Assembly (NCBI RefSeq): GCF_002843605.1 | Contig: NZ_CP025263.1 | Location: forward strand, 4,555,501-4,619,500 | Length of the DNA: 64,000 nucleotides | Direction: 5' to 3' | Source of the DNA: Pseudomonas sp. S09G 359 | GTDB lineage: Bacteria; Pseudomonadota; Gammaproteobacteria; Pseudomonadales; Pseudomonadaceae | Shown: positions 17,734-27,043 of the stretch, piece by piece | Layout of the letters: every line of letters starts with the position of its first letter | How positions within the stretch are numbered: the first letter of the stretch is position 1 | Position numbers and translations under genes: made by a program | The notes under the pieces: generated by a model | Database searches by the model: none | What the model was told of the DNA's origin: nothing | The model's input: only the letters and a program-made list of their open reading frames with translations

Positions 17734-18516
17734 ATGGATATTTCTTCAACGCCTCCCCTGCCTGCCAGCACCAAGGAAAATGCCGGCGGGCGCGTTCAGG
17801 TCATCGACCGCTCGATCGTGCTGTTGCGCACGCTGTCGGGGCTCAAGCACGGCGCCAGTGCGCTGGACCTTGCACGCCTGACCGGCATCGACCGCACCAC
17901 CATCCACCGCCTGCTCAAAACCCTGACCCACTGGAGCCTGATCGAGTCCCAGGGCGGCACCTACCGCATCGGCCCGGAGTGCCTGATCTATTCGGCGGCG
18001 TACCTGAACCGGCTGAACCTGCGCAAGATCGCCCTGCCCTACGCCATCGAATTGCAACGGGTGATCGGCGAGCGCCAGGCGATTGTGTCGCTGTCGGTGC
18101 CGGTGGGCGACCAGGTGGTGTTGATCGAACGGATGTGGACGCCGACCACGCCGCTCAACGTGATTGTCGACCTTGCCGACCAATTCCCCATCGACGGCAG
18201 CCCCAGCGGGCGGGCGGTACTCGCGACCTACAGCGAGGCGGCCGCGCAGGCGATCCTCGGCGCAGCGCGTTACGCCAAGGCGCGCCCCGCGCTGGAGTTG
18301 ATCCGCAGCCAGCAGGACTTCGCCTTCGGCCATGGCGAATTCAAGCCGGGCTTGTCGTCGGTGGCGTTTCCGATTCGCCTGGAAGCCGGGCAAGCGATTG
18401 GCGCGGTGGTGGTCGCCGGCCTGGAAATGGAAGACGAAACCCACCCCGCCTCGTCGCTGGCCAGCCACGTGCGCCGGGCTTGTGAGGGCATCGCGGCGCA
18501 ACTCGGCAACCTCTAG
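17734..18516 (+). CDS. IclR-family transcriptional regulator
   Basis: This is a 260-residue regulator. An N-terminal winged helix (GASALDLARLTGIDRTTIHRLLKTLTHWSLI at about 40-70) is followed by an IclR effector domain with QAIVSLSVPVGDQVVLIERM and the C-terminal VAFPIRLEAGQAIGAVVVAGLE. Such proteins usually control aromatic or acyl-compound catabolism. It neighbours a ligase, dehydrogenase and hydratase cluster, its probable target. The ATG at 17734 has GGAAG 11 bp upstream; 17710 is also possible. Its stop overlaps that of the convergent ligase gene by 4 bp. Confidence 0.9.
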   Translation: MDISSTPPLPASTKENAGGRVQVIDRSIVLLRTLSGLKHGASALDLARLTGIDRTTIHRLLKTLTHWSLIESQGGTYRIGPECLIYSAAYLNRLNLRKIALPYAIELQRVIGERQAIVSLSVPVGDQVVLIERMWTPTTPLNVIVDLADQFPIDGSPSGRAVLATYSEAAAQAILGAARYAKARPALELIRSQQDFAFGHGEFKPGLSSVAFPIRLEAGQAIGAVVVAGLEMEDETHPASSLASHVRRACEGIAAQLGNL

Positions 18517-19991
18517 GGTTGCAGGTTCAGCGCGGCGAACAGGCGGTTTTTCTGCACCTTGCCGTAATGTGAGCGCGGCAGTTCGTCGATAAAGTAGACG
18601 CGGCGCGGCACCTTGTAGCGCGATAACCCGGCGCGGCAGTGATCCATCAACTGCTGCGCCGAGAGCGGCTGCGAACCGTCCAGCACCACGGCGGCGCACA
18701 CCTGTTCACCCCACTCCAGGTCCGCCAGGCCGAACACGTGCACGTCCTGCACGCCGGGATGGCGCAACAGGTTCTGCTCGACCTCAGCGGGCTGCACCGA
18801 TTTGCCGCCGCTGCGAATGATGTCCTTGCAACGCCCCAGTACCCATAGCAGCCCATCCGGGCCGATGCGGCCGAGGTCGCCGCTGCGCAGCCAGCCGTTG
18901 TCCAACGTTTTGGCGCTGAGCGCTTCAAGCTGCCAATAGCCGCGCATCAATTGCGGGCCGCCGAGCAGAATCTCGCCCACGCCTGCGGCATCCGGCTGGT
19001 CGATACGGATCGCGGCGCTGAACAGCGGGCGCCCCACCAGGCCCTCGGCACTGCCGCCCGCTTCGCGCACTGCCGCCATTTGCGCCGGCGCGAGGTAGCA
19101 ACTCCAGGGGGCTTCGGTCATGCCGTAAAGTACGCCAATGCGCTCGCTAAACAGACTGCAGGAGCCTTCAAGCACCTCGCCAGTCAACGCGGCGGCCCCC
19201 ACATCCAGGCTTTTGAACGCCGGCAGATCGGCCGGTGCGCTGCCGGTTTCGCGCAGCAGGCGTAGCAATTGCGTGGGCACCAGGGAGCTGAACGCCACCC
19301 GGTACTCAACCAACTGGGGCAAAAATGCCTTGGCTTCGAAACGCCCCGCCAATACCACCTGGCCGCCACTGAGCAGATGGCCGAGCACCGCCACCGCCGC
19401 AATCGGCCACAGCGGCCGCACGTTAAGCAGCACATCGCCCACCGCCGCGCCGCGGCCCATCACGATGTTCTGCAACACCGCGCACAGGCTGGCATGCTGA
19501 TGCATCACCGCCTTGGGGGTGCCGGTAGTGCCGCCGGTGTAGTTCAGCGAAGCGAGTGACTGTGGCGATTGCGCCGGGCGTGGGGGGCTGTCGACGGGTT
19601 TGATTGCAGTGAGGGTGTGCAGCGCCAGGCTGCGGATACCCAAGCCTTGCGCGACGGCAGCGTACGCCTCGGAAAACAGCAGCAAGGCAGCACCGGCATC
19701 CTGCAACTGCGCGAGCAACTCGTCAGGCGCCAGCGCCGGGTCCAGCGGCACGCGCACACGCCCGGTGGCCATGCAGCCGTAGTCGGCCAGCAAGTAGTCG
19801 AGGCTCGCGTCGGCGAGCAGCGCGACACGCGCACCAGGCGCGATCTGCAAGTGGTCCAGGGCCTGGCCGACGCCGCTGAGGGCGCGATCCAGCTCGGCGA
19901 AGGTCAAGGTGCGCGCACTGGCCGGTTCGTGCAGTGCGATCTGGTCCGGCCATTTACAGGCGGCCTGGCTGAGCAGCGTACTGATATCCAT
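18513..19991 (-). CDS. AMP-dependent acyl-CoA synthetase/ligase
   Basis: This is a 492-residue member of the ANL superfamily. The phosphate-binding A3 motif reads LNYTGGTTGTPKAVMHQHAS (about 160-180). A5 is seen in GVLYGMTEAPWSC, A7 in LRSGDLGRIGPDG, A8 in LGRCKDIIRSGGKSVQPAEVE, and the C-terminal lysine in PRSHYGKVQKNRL (A10). It would activate a carboxylic acid to its CoA thioester. The gene begins 2 bp after the stop of the alcohol dehydrogenase gene and is co-transcribed with it. The acid cannot be named; an aromatic or branched medium-chain acid would fit the neighbours. Confidence 0.88.
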   Translation of the reverse strand: MDISTLLSQAACKWPDQIALHEPASARTLTFAELDRALSGVGQALDHLQIAPGARVALLADASLDYLLADYGCMATGRVRVPLDPALAPDELLAQLQDAGAALLLFSEAYAAVAQGLGIRSLALHTLTAIKPVDSPPRPAQSPQSLASLNYTGGTTGTPKAVMHQHASLCAVLQNIVMGRGAAVGDVLLNVRPLWPIAAVAVLGHLLSGGQVVLAGRFEAKAFLPQLVEYRVAFSSLVPTQLLRLLRETGSAPADLPAFKSLDVGAAALTGEVLEGSCSLFSERIGVLYGMTEAPWSCYLAPAQMAAVREAGGSAEGLVGRPLFSAAIRIDQPDAAGVGEILLGGPQLMRGYWQLEALSAKTLDNGWLRSGDLGRIGPDGLLWVLGRCKDIIRSGGKSVQPAEVEQNLLRHPGVQDVHVFGLADLEWGEQVCAAVVLDGSQPLSAQQLMDHCRAGLSRYKVPRRVYFIDELPRSHYGKVQKNRLFAALNLQP

Positions 19992-19993
19992 GT

Positions 19994-21016
19994 TTACCAC
20001 CCACTCAACACAATGCGCCCGCTGACCTGGCGCGATTCCAACAGCGCATGGGCCTCGGCCACCTGGTGAAACGGCAGCACGCGGTCGATCAGCGGCTTGA
20101 CCTGCCCACCCTTGATCAAAGCGAGTGCCAGGCGCACTTCTTCCAGCGTCGCGCTGCCCGAACCCTGCACCCGCAGGCGACGGCCAATCAACAAGCCGGG
20201 GTTGATCGGCACGCTGGCCGGTGCGACGTTACCCAACACCACCACGCGCCCGCCGAGGGCCATGCTGCGCAGGGTGTCTTCCAACGTGCTGCCGAGGTTT
20301 TCCATGGCCACGTCCACGCCGCGTTTGCCGGTGAGTTTCCACACCTCGGCGCTGTAGCTGCCGGCACTGACGATCACCTCGTCGGCCCCCAGGCGGTGGA
20401 GAAAGTCGCGCTTGTCGGCGCTGCCCGTCACGGCGATCACCCGTGCGCCAAAGGCTTTGGCCAATTGAATCTGATGAGCCCCCAAGCCACCGCTGGCGCC
20501 GTTGATCAACACGCTTTCGCCAGGTTTAAGCGCCGCCTCGCCGAGCAGGGCGCGCACGCTGGTGCCAATCGGGCAGGACGCCAAGGCGGCCTGCACGTAG
20601 TCCAACCCGTCGGGCAGTTCGATGGCGGAAATCGCCGGCACCCGCAGGTATTCGGCGTAGGCACCCTCGGTATCCACCGATGGCAGGCCCAAGGCGCGGC
20701 ACAGGTCCTGGCGCCCGCGCAGGCAGTCGCGGCACTGGCCGCAAAAACGGCGCTGATAGACCACGACACGGGCACCGACCGCCAGTTGATGCACGTTAGC
20801 GCCGACCTCAACCACTTCACCCGCCACTTCATGGCCGAGCACCACGCCCGTGTGCGCCCCTGGCAAGTGCCCGGCGCGATGCAGCACGTCGTGATGGCAA
20901 ACCCCTGCAGCCGCTACTTTGACCAGCACTTCAGCCGCACCCACCTGAGGCGTAGGCACCTCCTCGAGCTGCAATTGCTCCGGCCCGCCGAAGGCTTTTA
21001 GAACTATGGCTTTCAT
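19994..21016 (-). CDS. Zinc-dependent alcohol dehydrogenase (MDR superfamily)
   Basis: This is a 340-residue medium-chain dehydrogenase. Catalytic zinc ligands are suggested by GVCHHDVLHR and GHEVAGEVVEVG. The structural zinc loop has four cysteines in RFCGQCRDCLRGRQDLC. The Rossmann dinucleotide motif reads INGASGGLGAHQIQLAKAFGARVIAVTGS. It oxidises an alcohol or reduces an enone with NAD(P). It forms a two-gene operon with the ligase and is divergent from the enoyl-CoA hydratase gene; the shared gap holds a perfect 15-bp palindrome. Confidence 0.88.
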   Translation of the reverse strand: MKAIVLKAFGGPEQLQLEEVPTPQVGAAEVLVKVAAAGVCHHDVLHRAGHLPGAHTGVVLGHEVAGEVVEVGANVHQLAVGARVVVYQRRFCGQCRDCLRGRQDLCRALGLPSVDTEGAYAEYLRVPAISAIELPDGLDYVQAALASCPIGTSVRALLGEAALKPGESVLINGASGGLGAHQIQLAKAFGARVIAVTGSADKRDFLHRLGADEVIVSAGSYSAEVWKLTGKRGVDVAMENLGSTLEDTLRSMALGGRVVVLGNVAPASVPINPGLLIGRRLRVQGSGSATLEEVRLALALIKGGQVKPLIDRVLPFHQVAEAHALLESRQVSGRIVLSGW

Positions 21017-21059
21017 TTTTTATAACCGTTTCTGACCCGATAAGAATATGTTCATATAA

Positions 21060-21074
21060 CAAACATCTTGTTTG
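21060..21074. promoter_or_regulatory. Perfect 15-bp palindrome in the divergent promoter, candidate IclR operator
   Basis: CAAACATCTTGTTTG is an exact inverted repeat (CAAACA, spacer TCT, TGTTTG). It lies between the dehydrogenase start at 21016 and the hydratase start at 21165, where a local regulator would control both directions. Its owner is inferred to be the IclR-type protein of the same cluster. Confidence 0.5.
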
Positions 21075-21164
21075 CATTGTGCACATCCATTAAGTTTTCC
21101 TCACTTTGACGCGGACCTCAAGGGGCAATCGCGTCTTTCTTTCAGCCCTGATGAAAACCACACC

Positions 21165-21878
21165 ATGACAGTCGAGTACCAAACAATTGGCGAGGGAATC
21201 CTGGTGGTGACCCTCAATCGCCAGGAGCGCCTGAATGCCCTGGATAGCCAGGCCAAGCACGAGTTGGCCGAGGTTTGGCAACGCGCTCAACAGGACACCG
21301 ACGTGCGCGCCATCGTGCTGCGCGGGGCCGGTGAGCGGGCGTTCTGCGCCGGTTCCGACCTCAAGGAAATCCAGGCCACCGGCGAAACCGTCAGCAGCGA
21401 CGTGCTCGCCCGCGCCCTGCCCGGCGTCGGCAACGACCTGAGCAAGCCGGTGATTGCCGCGCTGCACGGGCACACCCTGGGCCTGGGCATCAGCCTGGCG
21501 ATTCACTGCGATTTCCGCATTGCGCGGCATGACACGCGCTTCCACTTTCCGGAAGTGCAGCACGGCATGTTGTCCGGCTTCAGTGCAATCACCCTGCCCA
21601 GCCTGATCGGCGAGGCGGCGGCCCTGGACATCATGCTCAGCGCGCGCAAATTCGACGCTCAAGCGGCGCTGGCGCTCGGCCTGGTCAACCAAGTGGTGGA
21701 CGACGCCTACGCCAGCTCGCTGGAACTGGCCGCGCGCCTGGCCAGCCACTCCAGCAAGGCGGTGGAGTGGACCAAGACCCTGCTGCTGGCTGAACGCAAG
21801 GCCCGACTGACGCGGCAGATGGCACTGGTCGACCAGGCCCGCCAGGACGTGATGCTGGGGCGTGATGCCCAGGTGTAA
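21165..21878 (+). CDS. Enoyl-CoA hydratase/isomerase-family protein
   Basis: This is a 237-residue crotonase-fold protein, slightly shorter than the usual 255-260. The first oxyanion-hole loop is RAFCAGSDLKEI and the second is HGHTLGLGISLAIHCDFRIA. A usual glutamate-bearing segment reads FHFPEVQHGMLSGFSA. It would hydrate or isomerise an acyl-CoA made by the ligase. The ATG at 21165 begins MTVEYQ and gives the family N-terminus; upstream sequence in frame does not look coding. The ribosome site is weak. Confidence 0.87.
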   Translation: MTVEYQTIGEGILVVTLNRQERLNALDSQAKHELAEVWQRAQQDTDVRAIVLRGAGERAFCAGSDLKEIQATGETVSSDVLARALPGVGNDLSKPVIAALHGHTLGLGISLAIHCDFRIARHDTRFHFPEVQHGMLSGFSAITLPSLIGEAAALDIMLSARKFDAQAALALGLVNQVVDDAYASSLELAARLASHSSKAVEWTKTLLLAERKARLTRQMALVDQARQDVMLGRDAQV

Positions 21879-21985
21879 CCGCCCCCCCCATAACTAGAAA
21901 CAGCCAACCTATAAGCCTCCCCAGTACTGTCAGGAACTCCCACCATCAGGAATGGAAAGCGGCACCTAAACATTGGAGCCTCACC

Positions 21986-24511
21986 ATGTCTCGCCCTTAC
22001 ACTCGCTTTCGTCCCAGGCTCAGCCTGCTGACTGTCGGCATCCTCGGGCTGTGCGCCCAGCAGGCGGCCCAGGCCGAAGAAACCCCGTCACGGCCTGCGG
22101 CGGCCAGCGACACTGCGTTGCAAACCGTGGTGGTCACCGGCGCCCGGGACAGCGGCCGCACGGTGGCCAAGAGCCTGGCGCCGATTGATGTGATCAGTGC
22201 CGACGACCTCGCCCGCTCAGGTAAACAGAACCTGCGCGACGCCCTGGCCGCCAGCGTACCGTCCTATACCAATGCGGCGGGCTTTACCGGTGGCACCGGG
22301 TTGTCGGTCAAGTCGGCGACCCTGCGCGGCTTGGGCGGCAACCATGTGCTGGTCCTGGTCAACGGCAAGCGTCGGCACAACACCTCGCTGATCTTCGTAC
22401 AGACCGCCGCCACGTCCAGCGGCCAGTCGCCCGCCGACCTCGACCTGATCCCCATCGCGGCGGTCGACCACGTGGAAGTGCTGCGCGACGGCGCGGCGGC
22501 GCAGTACGGCTCGGATGCGATTGCCGGGGTGATCAATATCATCCTTAAGCGCAACCACTCCGGTGGCAGCGGTAGCGCGTTATACGGCCAGTATGCGAAC
22601 CGTGTAGGCGGCAAGGGCAACTTCGGCGCCCGTGGCCAGGGCCAGGTCAACCAGGGTTTCGAGCTGCCCAATGAGGGTTTCTTCAGCCTCAGCGCGGATA
22701 TCGGCATTCAGGAAAGCTCCAACGTGGCCGGCGCCGTGCCGGATCGCACGAGCATCTATTTCCGCCAGAACGGCCAGCCCGATCCGCGCGAAACCAGCGA
22801 AAGCCGTTACCGCCAGCAACTGGGCCAGCCACGCTCGCAAACCTATAACTTCGGCTATAACGCCGAGTTGCCGCTGAACCAGGACTACACGCTGTACTCG
22901 TTCTCCACCCTCAGCCACCGCAACTCCACCAGTTGGGGCACGTACCGCACCGCCAACTCGCCGCAGAATATTGTCTCGGTGTACCCGGACGGCTTCTCGC
23001 CGCGCTTCGTGGTGGAAGAGGACGACTTCCAAAGCGTCTTCGGGGTACGTAACGATGACCTGCTCGGTTGGGCGTGGGACTTGAGCACCAGCTACGGCTA
23101 CAACAACGCCAACACCCGCAACGAGCGTTCGCTGAACCCGTCCCTGGGGCCAACCAGCCCCCACGACATGGACGGCGGCAACCTGATCGCCAGCCAGTGG
23201 ACCAACAACCTCGACCTGACGCGCGCCTTCGACACCGGGCTGTTTGCCAAGCCGCTGAACGTGTCCACCGGCCTTGAGTTCCGCCGTGACGGTTTCGAGA
23301 TCCAGGCCGGCGAATACGCCTCCTACGCCGATGGCGGCTACGTCTTCCCCGCCGGCAGCCCACTCGCCGGGCAACGTCCCAACCCCGGCGCGCCAGGGCT
23401 GGTGGGCTTCACCCCGGCGGATGCGCACAACTACTCGCGCACCAACACCGCCGGCTATGTCGACTTCAGCCAGAGCCTCACCGACCAATGGGACGTGAGC
23501 CTGGCCGGGCGTTTTGAGCATTACAGCGATTTCGGTGACACTGGCAGCGGCAAATTCTCCACCCGTTATGCGTTCACGCCGCAATTCGCCGTACGCGGCA
23601 CCGTGAGTAACGGCTTCCGTGCGCCGTCGCTGCAGCAGCAGTTCTATTCATCGTCGCTGACCGCCTGGCGCACCAGCCCGCTAACCGGGCAACTGGAACA
23701 GGCCACCACCCGCTACGTGACGGTCAACGATGCCGCCGGCCAAGCGTTGGGCGCCAAGGAACTCAAGCCTGAACGCTCGATGAACTACAGCCTCGGGTTC
23801 GTCGCTACACCCACCGAGAACCTGGACGTTACCGTCGACCTGTACCAGATCGATATCAAGGACCGCATCCTGCAAACCAGTAACCTGCAGGGCACCGCCG
23901 TGTCCAACCTGCTCGCCGCCCAAGGCCTGAACCCCAACCAGATCGTCTCGTACTTCGGCAACCTGGCCGACACCCGCACCCGTGGCATCGACCTGGTGGC
24001 CGACTACCGCTATGACCTGGGTCGCTATGGCAAGACCAAATGGACCTTGCTCAGCAACCAGAGCCTGCAGACCATCGAGAAAATCAAGGAGCCCGCCGCA
24101 CTCGCCGGCACCGGCGTGAGTGCAGTCGGCCGTGACCGCCAGGGCAACCTGACCTCGGCCTACCCGAAAAACACCACCTCCTTGAACGCCGCCTGGCAAC
24201 TCGGGGATTTCGAGGTAAACCTCAAGGAAACCCGCTACTCCAAGGTCACCGGGCGCAACCAGATTTCCGCCAGCCGTGACGAGGTGATTCGCCCCGCGTT
24301 CATCACCGACTTGAGCGTCGGCTATTGGCTGAGCGATGCAGTGAAAGTCACCGTGGGCGGCGAAAACATCTTCGACCGCCGCCCGCAACAGCTCAATGAT
24401 GAGGCCAAGCGCTTCTACTTCTTCCCAACCGACAACCCGACCTACAGCTGGTACTCGCCCTACGGCCTGGAAGGCGCCTATTACTTCGCTAAAGTCGATG
24501 TGAGCTGGTGA
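21986..24511 (+). CDS. TonB-dependent outer-membrane receptor
   Basis: This is an 841-residue receptor. It has a signal peptide (to AQAEE), a TonB box-like segment (LQTVVVTGARDSG), a plug with LRGLGGNHVLVLVNGKRRH and VEVLRDGAAAQYGSDAIAGVINIIL, and a long barrel that ends in SW rather than Phe. No STN domain is present. The plug sequence is of the broad substrate group that includes receptors for organic compounds as well as iron chelates. GGAG lies 7 bp before the ATG. Its stop overlaps the start of an MFS carrier, so outer- and inner-membrane steps for the same compound are probably coupled. Confidence 0.92.
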   Translation: MSRPYTRFRPRLSLLTVGILGLCAQQAAQAEETPSRPAAASDTALQTVVVTGARDSGRTVAKSLAPIDVISADDLARSGKQNLRDALAASVPSYTNAAGFTGGTGLSVKSATLRGLGGNHVLVLVNGKRRHNTSLIFVQTAATSSGQSPADLDLIPIAAVDHVEVLRDGAAAQYGSDAIAGVINIILKRNHSGGSGSALYGQYANRVGGKGNFGARGQGQVNQGFELPNEGFFSLSADIGIQESSNVAGAVPDRTSIYFRQNGQPDPRETSESRYRQQLGQPRSQTYNFGYNAELPLNQDYTLYSFSTLSHRNSTSWGTYRTANSPQNIVSVYPDGFSPRFVVEEDDFQSVFGVRNDDLLGWAWDLSTSYGYNNANTRNERSLNPSLGPTSPHDMDGGNLIASQWTNNLDLTRAFDTGLFAKPLNVSTGLEFRRDGFEIQAGEYASYADGGYVFPAGSPLAGQRPNPGAPGLVGFTPADAHNYSRTNTAGYVDFSQSLTDQWDVSLAGRFEHYSDFGDTGSGKFSTRYAFTPQFAVRGTVSNGFRAPSLQQQFYSSSLTAWRTSPLTGQLEQATTRYVTVNDAAGQALGAKELKPERSMNYSLGFVATPTENLDVTVDLYQIDIKDRILQTSNLQGTAVSNLLAAQGLNPNQIVSYFGNLADTRTRGIDLVADYRYDLGRYGKTKWTLLSNQSLQTIEKIKEPAALAGTGVSAVGRDRQGNLTSAYPKNTTSLNAAWQLGDFEVNLKETRYSKVTGRNQISASRDEVIRPAFITDLSVGYWLSDAVKVTVGGENIFDRRPQQLNDEAKRFYFFPTDNPTYSWYSPYGLEGAYYFAKVDVSW

Positions 24512-25824
24512 TGACGCACTTCGAACGCCCTGAGGCGACCTTCGACCAGCGCCTGTACCGCAAACTGGCCTGGCGGATCATGCCGTTCCTGTTTCTGTGC
24601 TTCGTGCTCAATTGGCTGGACCGCGTCAACATCAGCTTCGCGCACTTGCAGTTCAAGACCGACCTGAACATCAGCGACGCCACGTTCGGCATCATCGTCG
24701 GGGTGTTCTCCATCGGCTACCTGCTGTTCGAGATTCCCAGCAACCTGCTGCTGGAAAAGATTGGCGCGAAAAAAACCATGATGCGCATCATGGTGCTATG
24801 GGGGCTGGTGACCATCGCCACCGCGTTTGCCCAGACCCCGGCGCAGTTCTATGTGCTGCGGGTATTGCTGGGGGCGGCCGAGGCCGGGTTCTTTCCGGGG
24901 GTGATCCTGTACCTCACCTACTGGTTTCCGGCCAGCCACCGGGCGCGTATCACCTCGCGCTTCATCATGGCGATTGCGGTGTGCGGGATTATCGGCGGGC
25001 CGCTGTCGACTGCGATCATGGGGCACTTCGCCGGGGTCGGCGGGTTTACCGGCTGGCAATGGCTGTTTGTGATCACCGGCATTCCGCCGGTGCTCGCCGG
25101 GTTGTTCGCCTGGTACTGGCTGGACGACAAACCGGCCTCGGCCAAGTGGCTGAGCACGGATGAAAAGCACGCCATCGAGCAGGCCCTGGCGCGTGAACGG
25201 CTGCAGCGCAAACCCGGCGGGCATACGCGCTTCGTCGAGGCACTGAAGGACCGCAAGGTGTGGTTTATCACCCTGGCCTACTGCCTGACCATCATGTGCA
25301 CCGGCAACGTCACCAATATCTGGGCACCGTCGATCATCCGCGATTCGGGCATCAGCAACCTTGGGCAACTGGGGTTGTTGTCGGCCCTGCCCTATGTAGT
25401 CGGCGTGTGCCTGATGTTGTGGGCCTGCCGCCACTCGGATGTGCGCCAGGAACGCCGTTGGCACTTCGCCCTGGGCGGCCTGACAGCGGCGCTGGCCATG
25501 CTGATCCTGCCCAATTTCCTCTTCAGCCCCTACTCGGCGATTGCCGTACTGAGCCTGATGACCAGCGGTTACCTGGTGGCCACCGCGATTTTCTGGACCA
25601 TCCCGACTTACTACCTGTCCGACCACGCCAAGGCCGCCGGCCTGGCACTGGTCAATTGCTGCGGGCAGATCAGCAGCCTGCTGACGCCGATCATGATCGG
25701 CGCGATCAAGACGTCCACCGGCGATATCAGCCTGGCGCTCTACATCGTGGCGGCCCTGGTGGCCAGTGGCACGTTGATCTTGTTGTTCGGCGTACCCCGC
25801 AACGCCCTGCGCGACGCTTTCTGA
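24511..25824 (+). CDS. MFS transporter, anion:cation symporter-like
   Basis: This 437-residue carrier has 12 predicted spans. The opening LAWRIMPFLFLCFVLNWLDRVNISFAHLQ and GIIVGVFSIGYLLFEIPSNLLLEKIGAKK are characteristic of the ACS family, which takes up organic anions such as phthalate, tartrate or hydroxyphenylacetate. It shares one base with the receptor stop (TGATG); a GTG 3 bp earlier is also in frame. It would bring into the cytoplasm the compound delivered by the TonB receptor, or its hydrolysis product. Confidence 0.9.
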   Translation: MTHFERPEATFDQRLYRKLAWRIMPFLFLCFVLNWLDRVNISFAHLQFKTDLNISDATFGIIVGVFSIGYLLFEIPSNLLLEKIGAKKTMMRIMVLWGLVTIATAFAQTPAQFYVLRVLLGAAEAGFFPGVILYLTYWFPASHRARITSRFIMAIAVCGIIGGPLSTAIMGHFAGVGGFTGWQWLFVITGIPPVLAGLFAWYWLDDKPASAKWLSTDEKHAIEQALARERLQRKPGGHTRFVEALKDRKVWFITLAYCLTIMCTGNVTNIWAPSIIRDSGISNLGQLGLLSALPYVVGVCLMLWACRHSDVRQERRWHFALGGLTAALAMLILPNFLFSPYSAIAVLSLMTSGYLVATAIFWTIPTYYLSDHAKAAGLALVNCCGQISSLLTPIMIGAIKTSTGDISLALYIVAALVASGTLILLFGVPRNALRDAF

Positions 25825-25844
25825 CCTTTTTGATGGACCTCCCC

Positions 25845-27029
25845 ATGACCGATTACCTTGCCCTCGCCCACCAACTGGCCGCCCAGATCCAACCCGGCGC
25901 CGCCGACCGCGACGCCAATAGAACCTTGCCCTACGCCCAACTCGACCTGATCCGCGAATCGGGCCTGGGCGCTGCCCGGGTGCCTGTGGAATTGGGCGGC
26001 GGCGACGTCAGCCAGCTGCAGGTGGCACAGATCTTCATCAGCCTGGCCAAGGCCGACCCGAGTGTGGCGCAGGCGCTTTTTCCGCATTTCGCCACGGTCG
26101 AGCACCTGCGCCTGATCGCCAACCCCGAGCAACAGCGCGAATACCTCGGCGCCTTTGCCGAGCGCCAGCTGTCATCGGGGGCGATTGCCGAACGCAGCGG
26201 CACCTTTCGCGGTGAAATCCATACCCGCCTGGAGCGGCGCGGCGAGCAATGGGTGCTCAATGGCAGCAAGTTCTACAGCACCGGCTGCCTGTTTGCCGAC
26301 CTGCTGAAAATCCAGGCGGTGGACGCGGCCGGCGACGCGGTATATGTGATGCTGCCTGCCAACACCCCTGGTATCACGCTGCTCGACGACTGGGATGGCA
26401 TGGGCCAGCGCGTGACCGCCAGTGGTAGCACTTTGCTGGAGAATGTTGTGGTGCGTCCCGAGCAGGTGATCCCGTTGGCGCAGTGGTACCAGCGCCGCAA
26501 CTATGTCGGCGCCAGCGCGCAACTGATCCATTGCGCCATCGATGTCGGCATTGGCCTGGCGGCGCTGGATGACGCGGTGGAGTGGGCGCGCAGCGGCTCG
26601 CGGCCGGTGCGCGAAAGTGGCGTGGATCAGGCCCGCCACGACCCGTACATCCTGCACACCCTCGGCGATCTGGCTGCGCGTATCCACGGCGCCGAAGCGC
26701 TGGTGGAGAAAGCTGCCGGGGCAGTCGACCTGGCTGCACGCACACAGTTGCAGGGGTTGGCGCAGGGTGAGGAGCTGGAAGCCATTTTGGTCAAATCCTC
26801 GATTGCCGTGGCCGAAGCCAAGATCGCCTCGACCCGCGCCGCGCTGCATGTGTGCGAGCGCCTGTATGAAGTCGGCGGTGCCGCCACCACCCAGTCGCGC
26901 TACAACTTCGACCGTCACTGGCGCAACGCGCGCACCCACACCACCCATGACGCCCTGGCCTACAAGTACAAAGCCATCGGCGACTACCTGCTGAACGCCA
27001 AAGCGCCGCCGATCGCTTTCACCTACTGA
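25845..27029 (+). CDS. Acyl-CoA-dehydrogenase-fold oxidoreductase (SfnB/DszC-like)
   Basis: This is a 394-residue protein of the acyl-CoA dehydrogenase superfamily. The N-terminal helical part includes YAQLDLIRESGLGAARVPVELGG, the middle beta-domain GAIAERSGTFRGEIHTRLERRG and NGSKFYSTGCLFADLL, and the C-terminal helices GGAATTQSRYNFDRHWRNARTHTTHDALAYK. The last phrase is typical of FMN-using monooxygenases of the SfnB/DszC kind, not of true acyl-CoA dehydrogenases. It may oxidise a sulfur- or nitrogen-containing compound. The ATG at 25845 is chosen; 25833 is in frame 12 bp earlier. Confidence 0.85.
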   Translation: MTDYLALAHQLAAQIQPGAADRDANRTLPYAQLDLIRESGLGAARVPVELGGGDVSQLQVAQIFISLAKADPSVAQALFPHFATVEHLRLIANPEQQREYLGAFAERQLSSGAIAERSGTFRGEIHTRLERRGEQWVLNGSKFYSTGCLFADLLKIQAVDAAGDAVYVMLPANTPGITLLDDWDGMGQRVTASGSTLLENVVVRPEQVIPLAQWYQRRNYVGASAQLIHCAIDVGIGLAALDDAVEWARSGSRPVRESGVDQARHDPYILHTLGDLAARIHGAEALVEKAAGAVDLAARTQLQGLAQGEELEAILVKSSIAVAEAKIASTRAALHVCERLYEVGGAATTQSRYNFDRHWRNARTHTTHDALAYKYKAIGDYLLNAKAPPIAFTY

Positions 27030-27043
27030 GCCAGGAGGCGCGC

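Noticed and set aside
17397..17774. 125-residue minus-strand gene between gntR and iclR
   Set aside because: It overlaps both regulators, lacks a ribosome site, and its sequence looks like a translated intergenic repeat.
24508..24510. GTG as start of the MFS gene
   Set aside because: The adjacent ATG at 24511 is the better codon; both are possible and differ by one residue.
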